From the NCBI GenBank assembly GCA_963717725.1, contig CAVQWS010000004.1, positions 124,001-188,000 of the forward strand: a DNA stretch of 64,000 nt, read 5' to 3'. Under the pieces are notes generated by a model, which was not told where the DNA came from, ran no database searches, and saw only the letters and a list, made by a program, of their open reading frames with translations. This document shows positions 55,592 to 64,000 of this stretch, in pieces (within the stretch, counting starts at the first letter, position 1; every line of letters starts with the position of its first letter). A program made the position numbers and the translations under genes. Source of the stretch: AC-32 sp963717725. GTDB taxonomy: Bacteria; Actinomycetota; Thermoleophilia; Gaiellales; Gaiellaceae.

Positions 55592-57208
55592 GTGATGTGG
55601 ACAGTCTGGGGAAAACGGAAGCTACGACCCGTTGTGGGTCGAGACAACCGCTACCAGAGCTTTACGTTTCCAGAAATGGCTGCGAGCGATGCAAGCGCGA
55701 GCAGCAAGGTGGCGATACGAGAACGCACTCTTCCTCCTGGGGAGACTAACGGCGATTCGGAACTTATCACCCAAAAGGGTGAGGTTCAAGTAAGTTCCTC
55801 GGGTCTCCGGAACGATATTGAGCGTCGGTTCCAAGCGCTTTTGGGCCTTGAGACCCAACCGACGAGTCGCGATTGGGCGCTTGTCGGGTATACCGGCTGG
55901 CTTATTGCGTTGCTCGTAGTTTTGGTGGCGGCTGTCCTGCTGAGCAGTTCTCAACCCGCAGCGACTCTCACTTGGCCGTTGGTGGCCCTCGCGGTTTCTG
56001 CGCTTATTGCAGAAATGCAAAGCGTTCGCCTGACGTCGCGGGCGAGTGTCTCTGTCTCGTCTCTGCCAATCGTCCTTGCAGCGGTGATCTACGGGCCATT
56101 GGCGGCGATCATTGTGAGCGTCGCGAGCCTCCTGTGCGACTTCCGCGCCCCCTATGCGCGATGGCTCACATGGACCTCGTCGCGCTCGATCGCCGCTGGC
56201 TGCGCGGGCGTCGTTGCCTTTGAGATCGATAGGACGGGCGCACATGGATTCGGGCCGGTTATCGCGGCAGTTGCGTGCGCCACGGTCGTCGAACAGCTTG
56301 GCGATCTGGCCCTCGGGTCGGTCGCGGCACGACTGCGCGGGATGACGGTGGGAGAGATCGTGAAGGTCTCCAGCGCGGCCTTCGTTGCGCTCCCGCTCTA
56401 TATCCCAATGACGGCACTGCTTGTCTATGCCTGTCGGGAGGTCTCCACTTGGAGTGTTGTGCTGTTCCTGTTTCCGGCCTTTGCAGCCCAGAAGTTCTTC
56501 TTGCTCTATCGAGAGCAGCGGGCCACTTCCGATGAGCTGACCGCAGCTATTGAACGGCAGGAGCGGGCCAACTTGTCGTTCGCAACGGCTCTTGTCGCGA
56601 CGCTAGACGCTCGAGACCGGTACACGGCCGGTCATTCGGCCGCGGTGGCGATTTACGCTCGAGATATTGCGGAGAGACTCGGCCTCAGCGAAGCCGACCA
56701 ACGGCTTGCGCACCTCGCGGGACTAGTCCATGACATAGGCAAGGTCGGACTCCCTGCCGGCCTGCTGGAGAAGCCGGGTCCTCTGACCGCCGATGAACGT
56801 TTGCAGATGGAAGAGCACCCGGCAATTGGCGAGCGGATCCTTGCTCAAGTCGAAGGCTATAACCGAGTTGCTGAGATTGTTCGTCATCACCATGAGCGCG
56901 TGGACGGTGCCGGTTATCCAGATCGGCTGAGGCGTGAGTCGATCCCCCTCCTCTCGCGCATACTTGCTGTTGCGGATGCCTACAACGCAATGACGTCTCA
57001 GCGACCGTACCGAGAAGCAATGCCTCCATCCGTGGCCCGGATGCGTCTGGCGCAGGGCGTGGAAACGCAGTTCGACACGGCAATCGTTGCGGCGTTCGAA
57101 GCGGTCCTAGTCGGCGCGGACGACACCTACCTCGTGGGACTTCAGGCTGAGTTTGAATTTTCGGTTCCGCAGAGGCCGCGCCTCGTTGCTGTGGCGGCGT
57201 CCGCCTAA
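55592..57208 (+). CDS. membrane-bound HD-GYP domain protein
   Basis: Up to 538 residues. About six to eight membrane helices fill residues 100-310 (GYTGWLIALLVVLVAAVLL and later), like a MASE-type sensor. The HD-GYP domain starts near residue 335: LVATLDARDRYTAGHSAAVA, LVHDIGKVGLPAGLL, VRHHHERVDGAGYPDRL and AVADAYNAMTS. HD-GYP proteins break down cyclic di-GMP or act in related signalling. Codon choice and GC are clearly lower than in flanking genes, suggesting transfer. ATG 55592 and 55595 are both possible; ATG 55676 would drop the first 28 residues. Confidence 0.85.
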   Translation: MMWTVWGKRKLRPVVGRDNRYQSFTFPEMAASDASASSKVAIRERTLPPGETNGDSELITQKGEVQVSSSGLRNDIERRFQALLGLETQPTSRDWALVGYTGWLIALLVVLVAAVLLSSSQPAATLTWPLVALAVSALIAEMQSVRLTSRASVSVSSLPIVLAAVIYGPLAAIIVSVASLLCDFRAPYARWLTWTSSRSIAAGCAGVVAFEIDRTGAHGFGPVIAAVACATVVEQLGDLALGSVAARLRGMTVGEIVKVSSAAFVALPLYIPMTALLVYACREVSTWSVVLFLFPAFAAQKFFLLYREQRATSDELTAAIERQERANLSFATALVATLDARDRYTAGHSAAVAIYARDIAERLGLSEADQRLAHLAGLVHDIGKVGLPAGLLEKPGPLTADERLQMEEHPAIGERILAQVEGYNRVAEIVRHHHERVDGAGYPDRLRRESIPLLSRILAVADAYNAMTSQRPYREAMPPSVARMRLAQGVETQFDTAIVAAFEAVLVGADDTYLVGLQAEFEFSVPQRPRLVAVAASA

Positions 57209-57358
57209 CCGCTTCAGTCCAGGCCAACCTGTAAGTCTGGAGGGTGCTGAGCGCCTGGGCCGGCGTGTCGATTAGAGACGCAGGCCACTCTCAAACGCAA
57301 CGAGCGATTCAGTAGTAATTGCTGTGAATCTGCTTATGCGAACGTGACCGGGCAGTGG

Positions 57359-59889
57359 TTAAAGATCGCCAGGGAGATCATGAACCTGGCCGCTTGCTCC
57401 ATCTGCGCGGGCGAGCGCCGCACTCAAAACAGCGGCCTCGGTCCGCGATCTGACTCCAAGCTTCCTGAGGATGTGTCGGACGTGAACCTTGGCCGTAACC
57501 TCTGCAATTACGAGCGTGGCCGCAATTTCTCTATTTGTTCGCCCCCGTGCTAGGAGTCGAAGAACTTCGAGCTCGCGCGGCGTTAGCGAGTCCAAAAGAC
57601 TTCCATGCTTCGCGCTCTGGTTCGATTTGACTCTTACGAGCGCGATCAGGCTCGGATCATCGAGTTCTTCGAGCGCGGCCGAAAGCTCTGGCGATCCGCG
57701 CTCCGCGACAATGAGCGGATCGAGAATTCCTAGTCGCATCAGCTTATGGAGTTGATCTCCTACGGACACGAGGTCTCGCTGACGAGCCGCGATCACGGCC
57801 CGAGCTGTTACTGAGAGGCCGCTTGCGTCCGGTTGAGTCGAAACCTCCGTGAGCGTGTCCAGTTGGTACTCGGCCTCCGCGATTTGTCCGGCGCAAGCCA
57901 AGGCCAGTGCCCTGGTGGCAACGTACTCGGCCCGCATAGCATCGATGACGCCGTAAGGCGGATCGTCAGTAGCCGAAATCGCAGCCTCAGTGTCCCCCAA
58001 CGAAAGCGCCAGCCTGGACCTCACTGCGCGCGCGTCCACGAGGTTATGTCGATCGTGGATGTCTGCCGCGAGGCGTTCAGCTTCGTCAAGGGCGTCCTCG
58101 ACACTTGCGTGGTCTCGAAGGCCGAGGAGTGCAATTGCCTTGGAGATGAGCGCATGCGGAACTGCGAAACGAAGTCTCGCGCTCTCAGCCAGATCGATCG
58201 AGCGGTCAGCTAGGGACAACGCGTCGCCATAGCGACCTAAGAGGATGAAGCATCTGCTTAGCGCGTTGAAGTAGCTCGAAGCAATGACCGGATCGCAGTC
58301 TGCGGCTAGGCTAGACGCGGCTAGGGCCTCATCAACCGCCTCGTCGAGCCCTCCGCCGATGAGCAAACCGGTGCAAAGCCTCGCATTTGCGGCACGGAGA
58401 ATCTCGTCGGCGGACTGTGGCTCGTAGCTCAGGAAAGCGTCGAGTGCCTTCTTTAGCTCGGTTCGGTCGCCAAAGGAAATGGCGCACAACAAGGCCCCCC
58501 AGCGGGCCTCCTGCGTCTCGGCTGACGTCGCCGCCAGGGATTCTGCTTCGCGGAAGTGAGCAAGTGCAGCGGAAGCCCGATTATCCAAGTGTGCTCCTCG
58601 CCCGGCAAGGCAGAGTGCTCGAAAACGCAGGCCAGGATCCCCCTCTTTAGCGGCCTGAAGAGCGATTCGTTCGGCGCGTGCGGCATCTCCCTCGCGCCCC
58701 GCGAGTTCCGCCTCAAGGACCTCGATGAGTGGCATTCGTGTGCGCGCTTCGTTAGCGGCCTCGAGCCACTCGGCAAGCGTGATCACTCGGCCAGCGCGCA
58801 GCAATTCTTCGTGTCCGGCGTCGATGAGCTCGAGAAGAGCATCTGTGTCTGGCGCATTGCGTATGACATAGAAGGCGTCGTCCCACTCGCGTCGCTGGAT
58901 AAAAAAGTCGGTGAGTGTCCGCGCGCTACTGACAACGTCCGCAGCAGACAGGTCCAACTTGTTGAGAAGGAAGTGTCGGAGCAAGGGGTGAAGTGATGGC
59001 TCTTCACCAGATTCCGCGAAGTAACCAGCCTCCGACGCCTCAGCGAGCACTTCCGTGGCGGAATCCGCAGACACAGCCTTCGCCACATCAATCGAAACTC
59101 GCGGCGAAAGCGCCAACTTCGGAAGAATCTCTTGTAACGCTCGGGAACTCTTTGAGAAGAGTTCGTCTGCAAGATACTCATACAGCGTTTCAGGGACCAG
59201 ACTTGTCACTTGCCCGATCGGCCCAGAGGCAGCAAGGCCAAGAACAGCGGGCCATCCGGCAGCGTTCGCGACCAGGGAATCGGCGGTGTGTCGATCCACA
59301 TGGCTCAGGAGTCGACGGGCCTCGTCCTCGTCCATCCGAAGCGAGTGACGGTCAACGACTCCGAAGTCACCATAGACGCGTTTCCGTGCCGTAGCCCACC
59401 GCGGTCTCGTGCGACCCGTAATCAGAAGATTCAGATGGGATTCGTTAATGAGTAACCCGATGTAATCCTCGGACGACGGCGAGGAATCGAGCCACTCGTA
59501 CTCGTCGATGACTAGCCAGGCGTCTGTTGGCCAATCAGCGAGCTGTTCCGTCTGAAGCGACGCAAGGGCGTCTAACTCGTCGACTGGCCTATTTGTGCGG
59601 CCCAAGAATTCAACGACTGATCTTTCGTCTCCTCCCGCAAGGCTAGAGACGGCAGTGGCGATGCGAGCTGCCAGCTGGGCGACATCGGCGGAGGCAGGAG
59701 TGGCTTGTAGCCACGCATGCGGTCGCGTCTGTACCCACTGTCTCGCCAGAGTCGTCTTCCCGTAGCCCGCCGGCGCGACCAGCATGATCACGCGCGCCGA
59801 GGTGACTGGTCGAGCAGGCGCATCAGCCTGGGCCGCTCGATGATGTGGCGGCTGGCTGCGTTGGCTGCCTGCTCTTGAAGCTCAGTCAT
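57359..59889 (-). CDS. large LuxR/MalT-type (LAL) ATPase regulator, probable frameshift near 59808
   Basis: About 843 residues after correction. From ATG 59889 the start TELQEQAANAASRHIIERPR leads to RLMRLLDQS, then one base is missing (59803-59812) before ARVIMLVAPAGYGKTTLARQ (Walker A). Walker B is DAWLVIDEYEWL. A long TPR-like helical region fills residues 300-760, and the C-terminal helix-turn-helix is LTPRELEVLRLLARGRTNRE. Such proteins activate genes after binding ATP and an inducer. Codon use is atypical, as in the HD-GYP gene. The 150 bases between the two convergent stops hold nothing I recognise. Confidence 0.82.
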
Positions 59890-59967
59890 TCCTGTGGCGG
59901 GCGCCGCATCCCGCTTGGGTAACCCTATTCCCCTACTGCTTCCCGGCCAAGATGTCCGAGAAAGACG

Positions 59968-60000
59968 CCGCGCCTGCGACCCGGAAGGCCGCAGGCGCGG
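59968..60000 (-). terminator. hairpin downstream of the small LuxR gene
   Basis: CCGCGCCTGCG (59968-59978) pairs with CGCAGGCGCGG (59990-60000), 11 bp with an 11-base loop, followed on the minus strand by CGTCTTTCTC. It ends six bases from the LuxR stop. Confidence 0.7.
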
Positions 60001-60006
60001 GTGCCG

Positions 60007-60273
60007 TCAGTCCCTCGGAGCGGGTGGTCCTGCTCCGAGGCCTTGGGGGAGGGGGTCACGGCCGGTGAGCGTTCGGTACGCGCCCGGGATCTGCCTTCGC
60101 CTCGCGCAACCGAGCTTTTGCCGGAGCACGTCCGAGTGGGCCTTCGCGGTTCTCGGCGAGATGCCGAGCCGTCGTGCGACCTCGTCGTTCGAGTATCCGG
60201 CGGCGATCAGCTCGATCACCTGAAGCTGCCGATCCGTGATTGCCGGCGGCCCCTCATGCAGGACTGTGACCAT
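60007..60273 (-). CDS. small LuxR-type helix-turn-helix protein
   Basis: An 88-residue protein made almost only of a LuxR helix-turn-helix (ITDRQLQVIELIAAGYSNDE, VARRLGISPRTAKAHSDVLR) with a Pro/Gly-rich tail. There is no sensor domain. It flanks the low-GC segment on the right, as a similar protein does on the left. It may be a lone regulator or the remains of a larger one. Confidence 0.7.
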   Translation of the reverse strand: MVTVLHEGPPAITDRQLQVIELIAAGYSNDEVARRLGISPRTAKAHSDVLRQKLGCARRRQIPGAYRTLTGRDPLPQGLGAGPPAPRD

Positions 60274-60339
60274 GCCGCGACGCTAACAAGGCGTGGCGCG
60301 GGCGCCTATTGGCCGGACGGCGTGTCTTGTGACCTACGC

Positions 60340-61356
60340 CTAAGGGCGTACGCCGGCGCTCTGAGCGTGAACGAAGCTCGCCTCGTGCCCGCGCCTGTTC
60401 GCCTCAGCCAGCTCGTCCTCGTCGAGGGCGCCGATCCGCTGCAGCAGCTCGAGCTCGTCGCGCAGGTGCGTCCGCATCATCTCGGGGCCGTCGGTGGCGA
60501 TCGTGAAGGGCACGCCGTGCTCGACGAAGGCGCGGAAGGTGTCGCGCACGGCTTCTTCGTCGGGGAGCGCGCGGGTGAGCAGGTTCGAGGTGGGGCAGAT
60601 CTCGAGCACGATCTCCTGCTCGCGGATCGCGGCCATCAGCTCCGGGTTGCGGGCGGCGAGGATGCCGTGGCCGATCCGGTCGGGGCGCAGGGTCTCGACC
60701 ACCTCGCCGATCTCGGCGTCGCCGTGCTCCTCGCCCTCCTCGCCGACGTGGATGGTCACGCCGAGGCCGGCGTTGCGCGCTTCCTCGACGAGCGGCGCGA
60801 GCTCGCGGTACGGGTAGCGCTCGCCGCGGGGGCGCGGGCCGGCGATGTCCACGCCGACGATCCCGCGCGGCGCGTAGCGGATCGCCTTCTCGACGATGGT
60901 CGTGTTCTGCCGCTCGTCGAAGGTGCGGTCCATCATCAGGATCAGCCCGGCGCGGACGAGCGGGTACTCGAGGCTCGCGCGGTCGAGCCCGCGGACCGCG
61001 GCCATGATGATGTGGTCGAGGTCGCGCTCGCCGCCGCGGTTCCGCTTCATCGGGTTGAAGCGCAGCTCGAGCGTCGTGATGTGCTGCGAGCGGTAGGCGC
61101 CGCCGATCGCCGCGTGCACCGAGCGCTCGACCGCGAGCGGGCTCGACTGGATCAGCTCCGTCCAGTGGTAGATCTGGTCGAGGGCGTCGAGCGAGTCGAC
61201 GCGGCGCGGGTCGGCGATCGTGACGAGCCGGTCGAACTCCCAGTAGTCCTTGACCGGGAGCGCGATGCCCTGCTCGTGGGCGAGGCTCCACATGATCTCG
61301 GAGGCGACCGACGCTCCGAGGTGGGTGTGGAGCTCGGCGAGGCCTTCGTCGACCAT
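60340..61356 (-). CDS. adenosine deaminase-superfamily amidohydrolase, divergent active site
   Basis: A 338-residue TIM-barrel metal hydrolase. Zinc ligands and catalytic residues are recognisable: HTH near residues 10-12, HVGEEG (His and Glu), DRIGHG, CPTSN and TDGPEM. In true adenosine deaminase the motifs are HVHLDG and TDDP; here the Asp after the first His pair and the second Asp of the last motif are both Gly. These residues contact ribose and the purine base, so the substrate probably differs. It ends 67 bases after the small LuxR gene start and starts nine bases before the transpeptidase stop. Confidence 0.8.
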   Translation of the reverse strand: MVDEGLAELHTHLGASVASEIMWSLAHEQGIALPVKDYWEFDRLVTIADPRRVDSLDALDQIYHWTELIQSSPLAVERSVHAAIGGAYRSQHITTLELRFNPMKRNRGGERDLDHIIMAAVRGLDRASLEYPLVRAGLILMMDRTFDERQNTTIVEKAIRYAPRGIVGVDIAGPRPRGERYPYRELAPLVEEARNAGLGVTIHVGEEGEEHGDAEIGEVVETLRPDRIGHGILAARNPELMAAIREQEIVLEICPTSNLLTRALPDEEAVRDTFRAFVEHGVPFTIATDGPEMMRTHLRDELELLQRIGALDEDELAEANRRGHEASFVHAQSAGVRP

Positions 61357-61365
61357 GTTGCGAGT

Positions 61366-62115
61366 CTACGGATGGATGGTGATCTGAGCGCCGAGTGGGA
61401 CCCGGCGCATCAGGAAGCGCAGGTCGGCCTCGGCGGCTTGCAGGCAGCCGGTGCTGACCGCGCCGCCGGTCGAGCCGCCGTGGATCGCGAGACGGTCGCC
61501 GCCCGTCCAGCCGGGCGGGAGGTTCGTCTGGTGGCCGGAGAGCGCGAGGATGCAGCAGCCGTAGACGGACGAGTAGTCGGAGCCGCGGAGCTTGTCGGTG
61601 ATCGCGAAGCGGCCGGTCGGCGTCGAGGTGCCTGCGGCGCCGATGCCGACGCGCAGCGCGCGTACGAGTCGGCCGCCGACGCGGACGCGTAGGAGGCGGC
61701 TGGAGAGGTCTACGTCGAGGCTGACGGTGGTACGGCTGAGCCGCAGCGCGCCGTGGGCGTCGACCCAGCCGGTGCGGCCGTTCGGCAGCTCGGTCGTGAT
61801 CACGCGCAGGCCGTGAGCGGCGGGGGCGGCCGCGAAGGTACGCGGCGAGCCGAACTGCGTCCGGGACGAGAGCTGTGCGACGACTGGGCCGTTGGGAGCG
61901 CTGCGGACGGCGACGGTGCGGCCGCTGCGCACGTAGGCGACGAGCGTGCTGGCCGGCGGCGCCTGGCGGACCGGCTTGGGCGGCGGCGGCAGCGGGACGG
62001 CGGGCCTGACGGGTCGCAGCGTGGCGGTTCGCGCCGGCTGCGCGTGCACCGAGACGTCGCCTGCGAGACAGGCTGCGAGGAGAACGCCGACAGCAAGGGC
62101 GATGCGCCGGGCCAC
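61366..62115 (-). CDS. L,D-transpeptidase (YkuD) family secreted protein
   Basis: A 249-residue exported protein with a signal peptide (residues 5-26), a Pro-rich linker (PLPPPPKPVRQAPP) and an SH3-like segment (residues 57-120). The YkuD domain has TPTGRFAITDK and the active site HGGSTGGAVSTGCLQA. The usual form is HGxxxxxxxxSHGCxR; here the residues around Cys are STGCLQ, so His and Arg are replaced. It would cross-link or trim wall peptides. The GTG start is at 62115. It lies nine bases upstream of the amidohydrolase gene. Confidence 0.85.
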   Translation of the reverse strand: MARRIALAVGVLLAACLAGDVSVHAQPARTATLRPVRPAVPLPPPPKPVRQAPPASTLVAYVRSGRTVAVRSAPNGPVVAQLSSRTQFGSPRTFAAAPAAHGLRVITTELPNGRTGWVDAHGALRLSRTTVSLDVDLSSRLLRVRVGGRLVRALRVGIGAAGTSTPTGRFAITDKLRGSDYSSVYGCCILALSGHQTNLPPGWTGGDRLAIHGGSTGGAVSTGCLQAAEADLRFLMRRVPLGAQITIHP

Positions 62116-62171
62116 CCTTCCCGGATCGGCCGCAGTCGCCCATCAGGGGTGCCCCTTTCGAGGGATGCGCG

Positions 62172-63944
62172 CTAGAGATTCTTGGCGCGGCCGAGCGAAA
62201 GCCACCAACGGCCGGCGCCCAGCTGCAGCAGCGAGACGAGCACGAGCGGGATCGCGAGCAGGGCGGGAAGGACGACGTCGAAGATCCCGATCGCGACCGG
62301 CTTCACGAACTTGTTCTCGGAGTTCGCGTAGATCGCAACCACGCCGAGGACCGCGAGCCCGACGATGAAGAGGGCCGTCCCGTGTGGGGTCAGCAGCAGC
62401 CAGAGGCCGTAGACGGCGGCGCCGAGCGCGGCGAGCAGCAGCAGGAGTGTCACCGGCAGCAGCGGCGGCAGCATCCGCGCGGGCTTGAAGAAGCGCTCCT
62501 TCGAGCTGTGCAGCAGCTTGAGGTACTTCTTGCTCGGCTGGGCGAGCTGCTCGGCGACGACTTCGAAGGGCCACTCGACATCCGGGCCGGAAGTGCCGAG
62601 CGCGGCGAGCCCGGAGCGGGTCGGGACGATGCGGCCGGTCAGCTGGTAGGCGTCGGCCATCAGCGACCACGCCTCGACCTCGCAGAAGGAGTCGAGGTCG
62701 GTGCGCACCTGGGCGAGCGCGCGCTGCACGTCCTCGAGCACGCCGAAGTCGGTCGACTCGATCGTCGCCTCCTTCTCGGAGACCTGGCCGCCGGGCGTTC
62801 GCTGACGCGCAGGCAGGCCGGTCTGCAGGTGCATGAAGCCGGTCGACTCGCCCTCGCGCAGGAGCTGAAGCAGCCGCTGCTCGCGCTCGGCGTCGCCGTA
62901 GATCGAGATCACGCGGCCGAGCACGGCGGGCAGGCGGGTCGAGGGGCGCGGGATGTCGGGCATCTGTCCCGAGCCGTCGCTGATGATCCGGTGCGTGCAG
63001 CCGCGGTCGACGAGGCCCTCGACGCCCTGGTTGTCGTGGACGCCGCCGTCGACGAGCTCGATCGTCAGGTCGTCGAAGATCTTCGGCACGACCACCGGCG
63101 GGAAGCCGCCGGGGAAGCACGCCGAGGAGGCGACCGCCCCGCCGAGCGGGAAGTTCTGGCAGGCCTCGGGGAGCGCCTCCCAGCGCGTGCGCTCGAGGAT
63201 CACGTTCTTGTCCACGTCCTCGCGGGCGGCCTGGTCGGCCGTCCCCTGCCGCGGCGGCTCGCCGACGTACATCGCCTCGAAGCGCCAGTTGTGGCCCGTG
63301 TTGAGCGTCGTCGCCTCGAGCAGCAGGATCGGGACCGGGGCGTTCCGCTGCGGGTTCTCTTCATCGGGGTCGAAGGGGCCGTCGTGCCCCTTGGGCTCGA
63401 TCAGCAGGTCGCGCATCGCGATCCGGCCGTTGCGCTTGGGCCTGTCGCCCCAGGCCTTCGCGTAGAAGCGCCGCTCGTAGAGCTCGGCGACACGATCGGT
63501 GCGCGAGTACGTCGGCTTGGCCATCTTGAAGTTCTCGAGCAGGTTCGCCCAGCCCGAGCCGCGCACGTTGCTGGCGGCGGCCTCGCGGTACTCCTGCTCG
63601 ACCGCACGGACGAGCTCGACGTAGTCGGCGTCCGTGATCTCGGCGTCGGCCTTCGACTCGAGCAGGTTCTTGGCGTGCAGGTAGTAGAGCGCGCCGATGA
63701 TCGAGCCGCCCGAGACGGTCGAGATCACCTGCACCGGGCGCAGCAGGCCTAGCTCCGCGAGCTTCGCCAGGACGCCGATATGGAAGAAGGCAGCGCGGTG
63801 GCCGCCCCCGGAAAGGGCAAGGCCGAGCTTCGGGTGCTCCCGTTCCTCGGACACTGGCGGCGCGTGCACGATCTCACCGCCGCGGCGGCGAGTCAACGGC
63901 TCCGAGTTTGACCCACCTGGGTCATGACAAGACCGGCGCGCCAT
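62172..63944 (-). CDS. patatin-like phospholipase with C-terminal membrane helices
   Basis: Up to 590 residues. The oxyanion motif is ALSGGGHRAAFFHIG, the nucleophile Ser in STVSGGSIIGALYYL and the catalytic Asp in VDGGVHDNQG. The C-terminal 120 residues have two pairs of membrane helices (PVTLLLLLAALGAAVYGLWL and later), which would tie it to the membrane. Patatins hydrolyse acyl groups of phospholipids. The start could be ATG 63944 or, more likely, GTG 63869 (25 residues shorter), because a palindrome lies between them. Confidence 0.85.
   Translation of the reverse strand: MARRSCHDPGGSNSEPLTRRRGGEIVHAPPVSEEREHPKLGLALSGGGHRAAFFHIGVLAKLAELGLLRPVQVISTVSGGSIIGALYYLHAKNLLESKADAEITDADYVELVRAVEQEYREAAASNVRGSGWANLLENFKMAKPTYSRTDRVAELYERRFYAKAWGDRPKRNGRIAMRDLLIEPKGHDGPFDPDEENPQRNAPVPILLLEATTLNTGHNWRFEAMYVGEPPRQGTADQAAREDVDKNVILERTRWEALPEACQNFPLGGAVASSACFPGGFPPVVVPKIFDDLTIELVDGGVHDNQGVEGLVDRGCTHRIISDGSGQMPDIPRPSTRLPAVLGRVISIYGDAEREQRLLQLLREGESTGFMHLQTGLPARQRTPGGQVSEKEATIESTDFGVLEDVQRALAQVRTDLDSFCEVEAWSLMADAYQLTGRIVPTRSGLAALGTSGPDVEWPFEVVAEQLAQPSKKYLKLLHSSKERFFKPARMLPPLLPVTLLLLLAALGAAVYGLWLLLTPHGTALFIVGLAVLGVVAIYANSENKFVKPVAIGIFDVVLPALLAIPLVLVSLLQLGAGRWWLSLGRAKNL
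63909..63924. promoter_or_regulatory. palindrome upstream of the patatin gene
   Basis: TGACCCACCTGGGTCA has perfect 7-base arms. If translation starts at 63869 it lies in the upstream region, next to a TTGTCA that could be a -35 box. It is a candidate operator. The last 56 bases of the window hold nothing I can name. Confidence 0.4.
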
Positions 63945-64000
63945 GAAAAGGTCGTCGCAGCTCGGACGGAAAATGGGTATCGCCCATACCTTCCCCCCTC

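Overview
The window is high-GC DNA with very strong G/C preference at third codon positions, tightly packed genes, many GTG starts and repeated four-base GTGA stop/start overlaps. It looks like an actinobacterium, most probably of the class Thermoleophilia (Gaiellales/Solirubrobacterales type). The main reasons are an actinobacterial/Gram-positive SOS box in front of lexA, a fused molybdopterin synthase, B12-type mutase metabolism, a collagen-like exported protein with the N-terminus typical of that class, and secreted proteins with bacterial Ig-like domains. The placement is inference, because no rRNA is present.

Layout. 0-9.8 kb: cell-wall amidase (cut by the window edge), esterase and DUF72 protein on the minus strand; a secreted family 3 glycosidase; an MFS exporter (frameshifted); a thioredoxin-like protein and an epoxide hydrolase. 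9.9-11.6 kb: a peroxiredoxin/DsbA-like pair and a HAD hydrolase. 11.5-14.9 kb: a complete selenocysteine set, selA-selB-selC, with two copies of a 17-base palindrome around the selA/selB junction. 15-21 kb: secreted and membrane proteins (Ig-like protein, LOG protein, site-2 protease, decayed collagen-like gene, subtilisin), a MoaD-MoaE fusion and an NHL-repeat protein. 21-26 kb: MarR regulator, methylmalonyl-CoA mutase subunit, glycosyltransferase, lone receiver protein, SecG and a lipoprotein. 26-31.5 kb: TldE/TldD, tRNA-Leu, PadR regulator with membrane partner, LexA, a zinc-ribbon protein and RNase P RNA. 31.5-44.7 kb: sulfotransferase, large subtilisin, CAP protein, histidine kinase/response regulator, histone-deacetylase-like hydrolase, 5'-3' exonuclease, acyltransferase, topoisomerase III and an RpoD-type sigma factor. 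44.8-55.1 kb: one long peptide-type ABC transporter operon with two binding proteins and two permease pairs, a cell-wall NlpC/P60 hydrolase in the middle and one ATPase pair at the end. 55.5-59.9 kb: a segment of visibly lower GC with an HD-GYP membrane protein and a large LuxR/MalT-type regulator. 60-64 kb: small LuxR protein, adenosine-deaminase-like protein, L,D-transpeptidase and a patatin-like lipase.

How they work together. The selABC genes give this organism UGA-to-selenocysteine decoding. The molybdopterin synthase nearby would supply the cofactor of enzymes such as formate dehydrogenase that often carry selenocysteine, although no selenoprotein was found in the window. The ABC operon, NlpC/P60 hydrolase, amidase and L,D-transpeptidase fit turnover and uptake of wall or environmental peptides, and several secreted proteases and a glycosidase fit a saprophytic soil life. 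Regulation visible in sequence includes LexA/SOS, a PadR operator, and palindromes in several divergent promoters.

Quality note. At least twelve otherwise well-conserved genes or gene pieces are broken by single-base indels, mostly insertions and eight of them in the ABC operon. Removing or adding one base restores a normal protein each time. Sequencing or assembly error is the simplest explanation, so those entries are annotated across the break.
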